Position numbers and translations under genes: made by a program. A DNA stretch of 64,000 nt, taken from the NCBI GenBank assembly GCA_963712065.1, contig CAVQGM010000001.1, positions 806,001 to 870,000 on the forward strand. The letters are read 5' to 3'. The notes under the pieces are model-generated. The model was given only the letters and a program-made list of their open reading frames with translations, did not search any database and was not told where the DNA came from. Within the stretch, counting starts at the first letter, position 1. Each line of letters begins with the position of its first letter. The stretch is from CAVQGM01 sp963712065. Lineage in GTDB: Bacteria; Actinomycetota; Acidimicrobiia; Acidimicrobiales; Acidimicrobilacustridaceae. This document shows positions 52,749 through 61,525 of this stretch, in pieces.

Positions 52749-55700
52749 TCAGCCGGGAAGCGTGATGGAGACCTCCGCCTCGTCCAGGTAGGCGTTGTCC
52801 GGGCCCACCGGATCGACGGTGTCGAACCACCTACGCGTGATCCTCATCCCGATCCGGTACTCGCCGTCGGAGAGGGGGGAGTCCGGCAGGACGAGCGCGT
52901 GCGTCGCCGGCGCGTTCTGCACGATGGCGCACGGATGCGGCTCCCACGTCGTCCAGGTCGGGACGTGCCAGCGGATGATGCGCAGAGACGTGTTGAGATC
53001 GACGGTCGCTCCCGCGAGCAACTGGCGGTCGGCGAGGCTCAGCGCCGGGGCCTTGATGCGTGCGACCACGTTCGTCGTCAGGTTCGTCACCGCCAGGAAC
53101 TTGCCGTCGAGCCGTGCCGTGAACGCGACCTTGCGCGCGCCGGGCGCATCGAGGATGCCGCCGAAGCGGTCGCTCACGATGAGGCGACGCACACCGGTGG
53201 CGCCGGGAAGCGGGAACGGGAGCGACCCCTCCGGTCGCCGCGGAGCCTGCAGGGCTGCCTCGACGAGCGCGCCCAGACGAGTGCGATCTGCGAGGTCGAT
53301 GCCGGGGTGGGTGACCATCCGCTCGAGCGTGAGCTCGATCTCCTCGGTGAAGTCGAGCGGCTCGGGGGTCTCGAGCAGCAGCCAGCGGTCCGAGGCACCG
53401 GCGACGCAGGTGATGTGCACTCGGTCGGCGTCCTCGCGCAGCGGCACGGCGAGGGCGCTCGCCGCGTCGTTGAAGCACGACTCCCGGTCGGCCGCCGGGG
53501 CGTCGGGTCGCATCACCGCCGCGATCGCGCCGCCGAGGCGCGCCTGCACCGACGCGAGCGGCTCGGCCGCGGCGCCGACATCGTGCCGTTCGACCCCCGT
53601 GCACGTGCCGACGTGCTCGGCGAAGCCCTCGTAGCGACTCGTGCGGAACGGCTGCCGGTACATGTCGATGCCGCGCACGCGCAGGCTCGTCACCGACGAC
53701 CCCGTCGCGAGCAGCTGGCAGGCTCCGGGCCCGCGATCGCCACGCGGGACCGAGACGACGGCGTCTCCGCAGCGGCATCGGATCGCGTCGGCGAACACGT
53801 CGATGATGAGGCCGCTCGTCGTGCCGACCTGCCCGGCGGGCACGGTGTCGATCGCGGTCGCCGACGCGGTCTCCACGACCAGCGTGCCCCCGTCGCCGGC
53901 GCCGCGGCGGACGAAGGCTCGAACGCCGTGAGCGGGCTGCGCCGGGTCGGCGAGCACGACGGCACCGATCTCCCCGCCCGGACCGATGGAGCCCGTGACC
54001 TCGACGCGGTACAGGTCCCAGTCGTCGTCGCCGAAGGAGCCCGAGGCGGTGGCCTGCGCGACGAGCGCTCCGTCGTTCACGGTCCACGAGCCCGACGTGG
54101 CCGAGAAGGCCCCGATGTCCGCGGCCTCGAACGGGGCGCGCTCGACCACCGGGCTGCCGTCGAGCCGCATCACGGCCACGTAGGACGCCAACGCCTCCCA
54201 CAGGGCGCGGCCGCTCGGGTCGAACGGGTCGACGCCGACGCGCGGCTGCTGCTCGACCCACACGTCGTCGGGCGGGCAGGTGCCCGCCGAGGCGTCCGAG
54301 AGGGCCTTGTAGCGCAGCGCCCTGCCGTCTCGGGTGAGCGCAAGAGCGATCCCGAGCGCGGCGGGGGTCAGCCAGGGGTCGGGCTCGCCGCGGTGGGCGA
54401 GGAACCAGTCGGCCGAGGCGCGCGACGACTTGCCGACGTGGGCGGCGACGTTCGCGTCGAACGCCGACTCCACGACGATCGTGATCGGCAGGCGGAGGTC
54501 CGCCTCGGCGTTGCCGCTGCCTGGTCCGAAGACGCGGAGCGCGTCGGACAGGACGAGGTGGACGGACTCCTCGCGGTAGGTGAGGCCGCGGCCGCCCGGG
54601 GCGCGGCTCACGACGTAGGGCTCGAGCTCGAGCCCGGGCTCAGCCGCCTCGTTGAGCCCAGGTGGGCCAGCGGTCGTGAACCCGACGCGCTCGGTGACGG
54701 TGGAGTCCTCCCAGTCGGTGGACGAGTGCTTCACCGAGATCCTGGTCGTGAGCGCGATCTCGTACACGTGTCGAGCGAGCCACGTGACGGTCGACGCGTG
54801 GCCGTCGGTGTCGACCCGCGAGCAGCGGTCGCTCTCGCGCTCGAACCGCTCGCGGTCGCGCGAGGTCACGCACTCCACGGAGTCCAGGACGACCGGAGGC
54901 GCGGAGGACTCGACGCCCTCCTCGCGCTGGAGGTCCTCGATGGCGACCACCAGGGACGCGAACGCGACGCCGGGATCGATCGCGTGCTCCTCGACCGCCG
55001 ACGCGCCGGTGTTGTGGTGCTGGCGATCGACCTCGACCCCGTCGCGGTCGTACGCGACGAGCATGAGGCGGGCCTTGCGCCGTCCGAGGACGGCCACGCG
55101 GACGACGGCTGCGGCGAGGTCCTCGTCCGCGGAGACCGTCGCGACGACCGGCGCGGGCCCGAAGGCCCCGACGCGCCCGGCTGTCGCGCCAGTGACCGTC
55201 GGCGGGACGACGATGCAGGCCGAGCCGCGGATGCGCACCGGGGCCACGGTGCCGCGGTCCTCGTAGCGGAAGTCCCTCACGAACCCCGCGGCGAGGGGGC
55301 CCATCGCCTCACCGTCGAAGTCGAACCGCGCCACGTCGGGACGGCGCACCTGGCAGCACGGGTAGGACGGGTTGTCCTCGAGGATCTGGGCGTCGGAGAG
55401 CGGGTTGTCGATCGCGACCGTGAAGGGCGCCCTGCCGTTGAGCAGCAGTCGCTTGGCGGCGACCTGCCCGCCCACGCGGGCGTCGTCGTCCCACGCCCAC
55501 CGGAAGTGCCGTGGCGAGGCCGCCGTCGTCAGCTCCTCGACGACCTCCCACGGCCCTCCCTCGAGCGGACGCCGCCGCATGGTGATGCCCACGAGCTCGT
55601 AGCGCGTCGTGAGGGACATGTCACCGTCGCCCGAGACCTGGTCGCCGAGGTCCGGGTTGGATGCTCCGATGCCGAGGCGGTCGGCGAGCATCACCGAGAA

Positions 55701-58646
55701 GTCGATCTCGATGGTGGCGTCCAGGGGGATGAGCGTGTCCGAGCCGTCGGTGTCAGCGACGGTGGCGCCGGTGAGGGCGTTGACCGACGTCAGCGCCGTC
55801 GGCTCCCCGCCCTCCCCCCCGTCGATGCGGTGGGTCGACGTCTCCTTGGAGCCGGTCAGCGCCTGCGCGCTGGACTGCAGGAGCGGGCTCGTCGCGACGG
55901 CGTGTTCGGCGGGTTCGAGCGAGCCGGACACGCACTCGACGGTGTAGGAGACGTCGGGGAGGAACCACGGGGTCTCGAACCGGAACGTGACCCGGAAGGT
56001 GAAGTGGTTCGGGACGTGAGCCAGCCACTCGGCGAGCAGCTCCACGCTGATCCCGAAGCGCAGGAAACCGAAGAGCACGACCGCGATGCCCAGCTCGACA
56101 CGCAGCCGCGCGACGAAGTCGTTGGTGCCGGTGAGCATGAACACGACGAGGACGTCGAGCGCTCCCCATGCCTGGAGGGAGATGACGCCCATGGAACCGG
56201 TCACCGCCACGCTCAGGGTGAACCCGCCTCCGACGTGCTCGTCCTCCTGCCACTCGAAGCACAGGCCGGCGCGCAGCTTGAGCTGGAAGATCTGTGCGAG
56301 CTCGAGCTCGAGCTTGGCGCCGAGCCAGGTGTCGGGGTCGTTCAGACGGCCGATGGCGATGAGCCCCGGCTTGTTCCCGATCGTCACCGTGCCGCTCAGC
56401 TTCACCGCGAGCTCGTCGGGGAAGTTGTCGATGAAGTCCTTGAGCGAGACCTCGATCTGGATCATCAGCACGAACGCGTCGCTCTTGAAGTCGTACTCGA
56501 ACACCCCGAGCGCCAGCGGCTTCTTCGAGTCGAACATCCCGAACTCGATGACGATGATCAGACCCGACACCTTCGGGGAGTCGAAGCCGGCACCGAACGC
56601 CTTGAGCTGGAAGACCGACCCGGCACCGGTGATCGAGATGCCGACGCCGAGACCGAAGGCCCACGCGTCGTCGGTGACCTTCCACGCGCTCAGGCCACGG
56701 TTCTCGGGCAGCGCAGTGGGTCGGGCGCGCTTGAGCCACGAGTAGTACTTGAGCTCGCCGGCCTCCCGGTCGTCCGTGCTGATCGCGGGCATGAGCCCGG
56801 TCGCGTACAGCGCTTCGATGCCGCGCAGCTCGAGCGGGCCCATCGGGATCGCTCCGAAGAAGGCGATGAGGAACAGCAGGTAGTCCTGGGGGTCGGCCCC
56901 AGGTGGGATCTGCGTGCCCCAGAAGACGTCGACCGTGAGGCCCCACTTGTTGCCTCCGGCGTGGATGATGATGCCGCCGCCGACGCCCTGCTCCTTGACG
57001 ACGGTGCCGTCGGGCAGACGCTCGTCGCGGTACATGCCGTGCGCCGTGATCTCGACGACGTCCTCGACCTTCAGCTCGAGGCCGATGCCGCCCAGCTGGA
57101 ACCCCGGTGCGTCCGGGTTCCCCGCGAGCTTGCCCCGCAGCCGCGTGAACCAGATGCCCCCTTCGAGCGGCGTGGTCTTCTCGCGGATCGCCCCTGAGAT
57201 CGAGAAGTAGGTCGCGCTCTGCTCGTACGCGAGCCCCATCTCGTGGACCTCGAGGACGAAGCGCGACAACTTGAGCTGGGCACCGCGCGGCATCACGAGG
57301 TTGCCCGTGGGCTTCCCGCGGTCCCAACCGACCTCGTCGAGCACTGCCTCGAAGGGCTTGTCGTTCTCGTCCTCGAGCTCGACGTCGGGACCGTCGCCCG
57401 GCTTCTCGCGGATGACGATCCTCCCGAGCGCCTGGATCGCATCACCGGGATCGGGGGACTCCTTCACGAGCTCCTGGAGCGACACGCCGAGCTTGATCCC
57501 GATGATGTCGACGGTGATCTTCCACAGGTCGAGGTGGACGATCGGGATCCCTGCCTGGTCGCCCTCGTGCTCGAACGACACGCGGAGGACGTCGCCGTCG
57601 ATCAGCCCGATCGTCAGGGCGATGGCGTGGTCCTCGGCGGCCTCCCACACGAAGCCGCCCTCGAGCTCGAGGCCGGTCCACCACGCCTCGCCCTCGTCGG
57701 AGCTCGACACGAACAGTGAGCTGATGAACGCTCCGGCGTCCTCGCCGAACGGGATGGTGATGGGAGCGTCCTGGAACGAGGTCGCCTCGGCTGCGCTCTC
57801 ATCCGGGTCGAGGGTGCGCCTGATGCCCAGCGTGCCGTGGAGCGGCACCGGTGGCAGGAGCACGTTCGGGATGGCCAGGTCCTCGATCACGACCTCGGCG
57901 TCGTCGGCGATGTTCAGGCACGATCGCACGTCGCGCAGGGTCGAGCCCTCGACCGTCCAGTCGAGCTCGATGCCGCCGAACGCCAGGGCACCGCCGTCGA
58001 AGGCGATGAGGTCCGCGTCGAGGTCGCGTCGGAGCCAGTCGAGCTGGCTGCGGGCGTCCGCAGGCGCGGCGACGAACGACAGCTCGTGCACCGCCTTGGC
58101 GGGGAGTCCGAAGATGGTGCAGGGCCCCACCGAGAGGGGCAGGTGGGGCTCGAGGTGGATCGTTCCGTCGGCGTCGCGCAGCAGTGAGAAGTCCCGCGAG
58201 ATCACCGTGTCCCCGGCCCCCTCGGACAGCGCCACGTCGGCGTCGGCGCCGTGCAGGGAGGAGTCCGGGTGGGCGCGCAGAAGGTCGGGCGGGACGGCGA
58301 TCTCGAGGGGGAGCGTGTCGATCTGCACGGCCGACCCACTGGGAGTGACGACGACGCGGAACGTGGACGACCAGGTGTCCTCGGGGGCGAAGGTGAAGCC
58401 GAGCGACGGGAACAGGTGGCTCTTGAGCTGGGCGACATCGGGGGGCAGCGGCCCCGAGAGCGTGAGCTTGCCCGTGACCGCGACGGTGCCGTCCGCACCG
58501 ACGTCGGTCACGACGTCCTCGACCTCGATCAGGTCGTCCGCGTCGACCGCCAGGCCCGTGCCGTCGGTCGACGGCGGCCACGAGGTGTCGATGTCGTCGA
58601 CCGGCCACGAGGAGGAGAACGCCGCGAAGAGCTCGCTGAGCCTCAT
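52749..58646 (-). CDS. Giant beta-rich protein, 1965 aa, last gene of a three-gene operon
   Basis: No function assigned. No signal peptide. The first ~330 residues are mixed beta. From about 330 to 950 there are long alternating hydrophobic strands (LDLWKITVDIIGIKLGVSL, GGIGLELKVEDVVEITAHGM, VFQLKAFGAGF), with the most hydrophobic stretch near 830-900 (LDVLVVFMLTGTND, AVVLFGFLRFGISVELLAEW). I am reminded of the DUF6603 group of large proteins, but cannot confirm it. Around 1500-1660 there is a LamG/concanavalin-like domain (SATSGSWTVNDGALVAQAT, then IIDVFADAIRCRCGDAVV). The C-terminus ends in a beta-sandwich. Its start overlaps the PLD-like stop by 4 bp (ATGA), so the two are translated together. 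The reading frame is intact throughout. Confidence 0.8.
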   Translation of the reverse strand: MRLSELFAAFSSSWPVDDIDTSWPPSTDGTGLAVDADDLIEVEDVVTDVGADGTVAVTGKLTLSGPLPPDVAQLKSHLFPSLGFTFAPEDTWSSTFRVVVTPSGSAVQIDTLPLEIAVPPDLLRAHPDSSLHGADADVALSEGAGDTVISRDFSLLRDADGTIHLEPHLPLSVGPCTIFGLPAKAVHELSFVAAPADARSQLDWLRRDLDADLIAFDGGALAFGGIELDWTVEGSTLRDVRSCLNIADDAEVVIEDLAIPNVLLPPVPLHGTLGIRRTLDPDESAAEATSFQDAPITIPFGEDAGAFISSLFVSSSDEGEAWWTGLELEGGFVWEAAEDHAIALTIGLIDGDVLRVSFEHEGDQAGIPIVHLDLWKITVDIIGIKLGVSLQELVKESPDPGDAIQALGRIVIREKPGDGPDVELEDENDKPFEAVLDEVGWDRGKPTGNLVMPRGAQLKLSRFVLEVHEMGLAYEQSATYFSISGAIREKTTPLEGGIWFTRLRGKLAGNPDAPGFQLGGIGLELKVEDVVEITAHGMYRDERLPDGTVVKEQGVGGGIIIHAGGNKWGLTVDVFWGTQIPPGADPQDYLLFLIAFFGAIPMGPLELRGIEALYATGLMPAISTDDREAGELKYYSWLKRARPTALPENRGLSAWKVTDDAWAFGLGVGISITGAGSVFQLKAFGAGFDSPKVSGLIIVIEFGMFDSKKPLALGVFEYDFKSDAFVLMIQIEVSLKDFIDNFPDELAVKLSGTVTIGNKPGLIAIGRLNDPDTWLGAKLELELAQIFQLKLRAGLCFEWQEDEHVGGGFTLSVAVTGSMGVISLQAWGALDVLVVFMLTGTNDFVARLRVELGIAVVLFGFLRFGISVELLAEWLAHVPNHFTFRVTFRFETPWFLPDVSYTVECVSGSLEPAEHAVATSPLLQSSAQALTGSKETSTHRIDGGEGGEPTALTSVNALTGATVADTDGSDTLIPLDATIEIDFSVMLADRLGIGASNPDLGDQVSGDGDMSLTTRYELVGITMRRRPLEGGPWEVVEELTTAASPRHFRWAWDDDARVGGQVAAKRLLLNGRAPFTVAIDNPLSDAQILEDNPSYPCCQVRRPDVARFDFDGEAMGPLAAGFVRDFRYEDRGTVAPVRIRGSACIVVPPTVTGATAGRVGAFGPAPVVATVSADEDLAAAVVRVAVLGRRKARLMLVAYDRDGVEVDRQHHNTGASAVEEHAIDPGVAFASLVVAIEDLQREEGVESSAPPVVLDSVECVTSRDRERFERESDRCSRVDTDGHASTVTWLARHVYEIALTTRISVKHSSTDWEDSTVTERVGFTTAGPPGLNEAAEPGLELEPYVVSRAPGGRGLTYREESVHLVLSDALRVFGPGSGNAEADLRLPITIVVESAFDANVAAHVGKSSRASADWFLAHRGEPDPWLTPAALGIALALTRDGRALRYKALSDASAGTCPPDDVWVEQQPRVGVDPFDPSGRALWEALASYVAVMRLDGSPVVERAPFEAADIGAFSATSGSWTVNDGALVAQATASGSFGDDDWDLYRVEVTGSIGPGGEIGAVVLADPAQPAHGVRAFVRRGAGDGGTLVVETASATAIDTVPAGQVGTTSGLIIDVFADAIRCRCGDAVVSVPRGDRGPGACQLLATGSSVTSLRVRGIDMYRQPFRTSRYEGFAEHVGTCTGVERHDVGAAAEPLASVQARLGGAIAAVMRPDAPAADRESCFNDAASALAVPLREDADRVHITCVAGASDRWLLLETPEPLDFTEEIELTLERMVTHPGIDLADRTRLGALVEAALQAPRRPEGSLPFPLPGATGVRRLIVSDRFGGILDAPGARKVAFTARLDGKFLAVTNLTTNVVARIKAPALSLADRQLLAGATVDLNTSLRIIRWHVPTWTTWEPHPCAIVQNAPATHALVLPDSPLSDGEYRIGMRITRRWFDTVDPVGPDNAYLDEAEVSITLPG

Positions 58647-61522
58647 GGCGTCACCGGGAAGCCGTCGACGCGAGAGCTGGGGTCGATGACGGTGTCGAAG
58701 ATGGCGTCGGACTCGCTTCCGACGAGCGCGACACCCAGGGACGCGGCGAACGTCGCGATGAGACCGAGGCCTCCCATCGTCGACGTCGACTCGGTGAACT
58801 CGGTCGCCAGGGAGAAATCGGTCGCGTAGGGCTGGGCCTCGAAGGTCGTGAAGCGGTTGCCGACGGTGAACCGGCGGTCGAACAGGGCGAGGCTCGCGGC
58901 GGGGTCACGCAGGGCCGCCTGCGCGTACGTGACCGGGACGCCGAGATGCTCGGCCCACAGCGCGATGCGCAGGTCGCGGATCCAGTTGTCGCCGTCGACG
59001 ACGTTCTCACGCAGGGAGAACAGCGTGCACTCGCCGTCCGAGTAGTACCCGCGGCGGTTGCAGTTGGCCGAGCCGATCGCCGCGAACGCGTCGTCGACGA
59101 GCACCATCTTGGTGTGCACGTAGACGCCGGGGAAGTGCCCGGCCAGCACGGCCGCGTGCTGCTTGTGGGTCTTCCTCGACGTGCCCTTGCTCGCGCCGAA
59201 CAGCCGGCTGTCGTCGCCTCGTTCGACGTGCAGCCGAGCGCTCGTGGGGCTCGAGAAGCCGGCGACGGGCTGGTACGCCCGCATCGCCTCGCCGTCGACC
59301 GTGAGCCAGAACGGCGTCGACGGGACCCGGTTGGGGGGCGAGACCTCGATGATGTCGGACGCCGAGTCGAGCTGCTCGGCGAGCCACAGGCGCCCCGAGG
59401 CGGACTGGCGGGTCGTGGAGGTGTGGGAGAAGCGCTTGCGCAGGATGCCGACCCGCAGCCGGTCGCCCCACGCCATCCGCAGGTCGGCGATGAAGCCCTG
59501 CCGGCGGGGCAGACCGAACGGCTGGTCGGGGGTGCTGGGGACGACGATGACGAGGGGTCCCGAGACCCGCGCCGCCGCGTCGATGAGCGCATCTCTGAAC
59601 TCGCGCGGCGGCGTGAGGTACTGGTCCTCGATGTAGAGGTACCGACGTGCCCGCCCGATGGCGGCGAGGAGCGTGTCGAGGATCGTGCGCTCGCCGTCTT
59701 CTGCGTACGGCACGAGGCCCCGCCCCGATCCGGCTTCCGGGCCATAGTAGGTTCGGCCGATCTGCACGACGTCGTCGCCGTCGGTGGGCAGCGAGTCGAA
59801 CGCCGTCGCCGTGTCGAGGTCGAGCGTCGTCGACGATCGGACGCGCCAGCGCTCGATGAACGTCGTCGCCAGCTCCCCGGCGGCGGGACCGTCGACGCGG
59901 GCGTGCACGTCGTGGAACGGCGACCGCCCGGCGTGGGCCGGGGTCTGGGTGCGGTTCTTGTTGAGGTCGATGCCGCCGCAGTAAGCGTGGATCCCGTCGG
60001 CGTTGCGCACCACCTGGATCTTCTGGTGGAACACGTTCCACTTGCGCTGCAGCTCCAGCGCCGCAGGGAGGAGGGCGCCGCCGGCGGACGCGAGCGGGTT
60101 GTCGTCGACGTCGGCGTCGACCGGGTCGAGGTGGGCCTCCACGCCCGCCAGATCGTCGAGTGCCTCGATCGACTCCTTGTTGAGCTCGAACTTGTCGAGG
60201 AGACCCTGGAGGTCGCCGGCGGCGAGGAAGAGCGCGACCGCGATGGCCTGGGCGTGGACGAAGAAGGTCGCCTGGCTCGCGGCGCTGTCTGTCTGGAACG
60301 CCGTGGCACCGGCGCCGACGAGGGCGAGCGCCATCGCGGTGAACGCGAGCGCCTGCTGTGCGTCCGGGATGACCCCGGGCTGGGGTTGGAGCATCTGCAG
60401 CGCGAGGAACCGGGCGTCGCCGCCGGCGGCGGCGAGGTCCTCGGCGACCTCCGCGACGGTGCGCCTGGGGGTGGCGGCGCCCTCCGGGCCCAGCTCGGCG
60501 TCGTGCTGGAGCGAGTACCCCGTGACGTAGAACGCCCCGAGGGGGCCGGCGTCGACGGCGCGGTTCAGCTCGTGGAACAGGTCGGCGAAGGTCGCCACGC
60601 CGTCGACGAACGGCACCACGGTGTTGCCGCGGGTGAACCGGTCGAGCGCCGGGGAGCCCTGCTCCGCGAGCCAGTCGTGGATCGACGCCACGGTCACCAG
60701 CGGGGTCGACGCGGTCACCGGCACGAGGCCGTCGGGATGGGGCGTGCCGTCGGCGCTCGCGACGACCTGAGCACCTCCGGCGACGTCGAGGCTGGCGCCC
60801 GCGGCGAGGTCGCTGCGCGAGATGCCCAGCGCCGTGAGCGCATCCCCGTGATCGCCAGCCGCGAGCGTCGCGGATCCGCCCCCGGCGAGCGCGACGGTCC
60901 GCCCGGTGGCCGGGCTACCCCCCGGCTCGAGGATGCGCAGTGGTCCATTGAGGCCGCTCATCGCGACGACGAGGTCCTGCCACGACGGCGAACCCGTCGA
61001 GATCCCCTCGGCGGTGAGCGCGTCGGCCAGGTAGCGCAGCACCGAGAGGGTGTCGAGCCCGGGGGCGCCGGGCGCGCACGCGACGATCGTGAGATCGTCT
61101 GTGTCGACGGGCGCGCCGTCGAGCTCGAGCGGGTCGCCGACGCTGACACCGGCGGGGTCCCCGTCCTCGTCGGCGGCATCCACGGGGTCGACGAATCGGA
61201 GCGCGATCAACGGGTTTCCGAGCGTGAGACGTGTCCGCAGGGCGCCGTGGAGCAGGACGTCCGCGGCGCCTCCCCAGACCCAGTGGACCGTCGACCCGGC
61301 CGCCTGCTTGTGCCGCCAGCGACCGGCCCCCGGGTAGCGCAGCGCCGTGGTCGCACCCGGAGTCGCCGCGGTGCCCCGTACGGCCGGATGGTGGATCTCG
61401 GGGGACGTGCCGGCGCCTGGACCGGACGGTGGGAACGCGATCTGAAGAGGCTTCGGGAGGTCGCCGACGATGTGGTGGGCCCACGCGAGCGCCGAGGTGT
61501 CGGCGACGGGAGAGGTCAGCAT
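58643..61522 (-). CDS. Phospholipase D-like protein, 959 aa
   Basis: Large PLD-superfamily protein, no signal peptide. Two HKD-type motifs: FHQKIQVVRNADGIHAYCGG near residue 497, where the Asp of HxKxxxxD is replaced by Arg but the GGID that follows is normal, and HTKMVLVDDAFAAIGSAN near 801, which is complete. Between them are YLYIEDQYLTPPREFRDAL and DRLRVGILRKRF, both typical of eukaryote-like PLDs. The front ~450 residues match no family known to me and include long runs of beta and Ala-rich helix. ATG 61522 lies 3 bp after the previous stop. PLDs cleave or exchange phosphodiester head groups; the real substrate is unknown. Confidence 0.85.
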   Translation of the reverse strand: MLTSPVADTSALAWAHHIVGDLPKPLQIAFPPSGPGAGTSPEIHHPAVRGTAATPGATTALRYPGAGRWRHKQAAGSTVHWVWGGAADVLLHGALRTRLTLGNPLIALRFVDPVDAADEDGDPAGVSVGDPLELDGAPVDTDDLTIVACAPGAPGLDTLSVLRYLADALTAEGISTGSPSWQDLVVAMSGLNGPLRILEPGGSPATGRTVALAGGGSATLAAGDHGDALTALGISRSDLAAGASLDVAGGAQVVASADGTPHPDGLVPVTASTPLVTVASIHDWLAEQGSPALDRFTRGNTVVPFVDGVATFADLFHELNRAVDAGPLGAFYVTGYSLQHDAELGPEGAATPRRTVAEVAEDLAAAGGDARFLALQMLQPQPGVIPDAQQALAFTAMALALVGAGATAFQTDSAASQATFFVHAQAIAVALFLAAGDLQGLLDKFELNKESIEALDDLAGVEAHLDPVDADVDDNPLASAGGALLPAALELQRKWNVFHQKIQVVRNADGIHAYCGGIDLNKNRTQTPAHAGRSPFHDVHARVDGPAAGELATTFIERWRVRSSTTLDLDTATAFDSLPTDGDDVVQIGRTYYGPEAGSGRGLVPYAEDGERTILDTLLAAIGRARRYLYIEDQYLTPPREFRDALIDAAARVSGPLVIVVPSTPDQPFGLPRRQGFIADLRMAWGDRLRVGILRKRFSHTSTTRQSASGRLWLAEQLDSASDIIEVSPPNRVPSTPFWLTVDGEAMRAYQPVAGFSSPTSARLHVERGDDSRLFGASKGTSRKTHKQHAAVLAGHFPGVYVHTKMVLVDDAFAAIGSANCNRRGYYSDGECTLFSLRENVVDGDNWIRDLRIALWAEHLGVPVTYAQAALRDPAASLALFDRRFTVGNRFTTFEAQPYATDFSLATEFTESTSTMGGLGLIATFAASLGVALVGSESDAIFDTVIDPSSRVDGFPVTP

Positions 61523-61525
61523 GGG

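Noticed and set aside
52899..57197. 1432-codon plus-strand open frame
   Set aside because: Antisense to the giant beta-rich gene, rich in Arg/Gly/Val/Asp, no domain.
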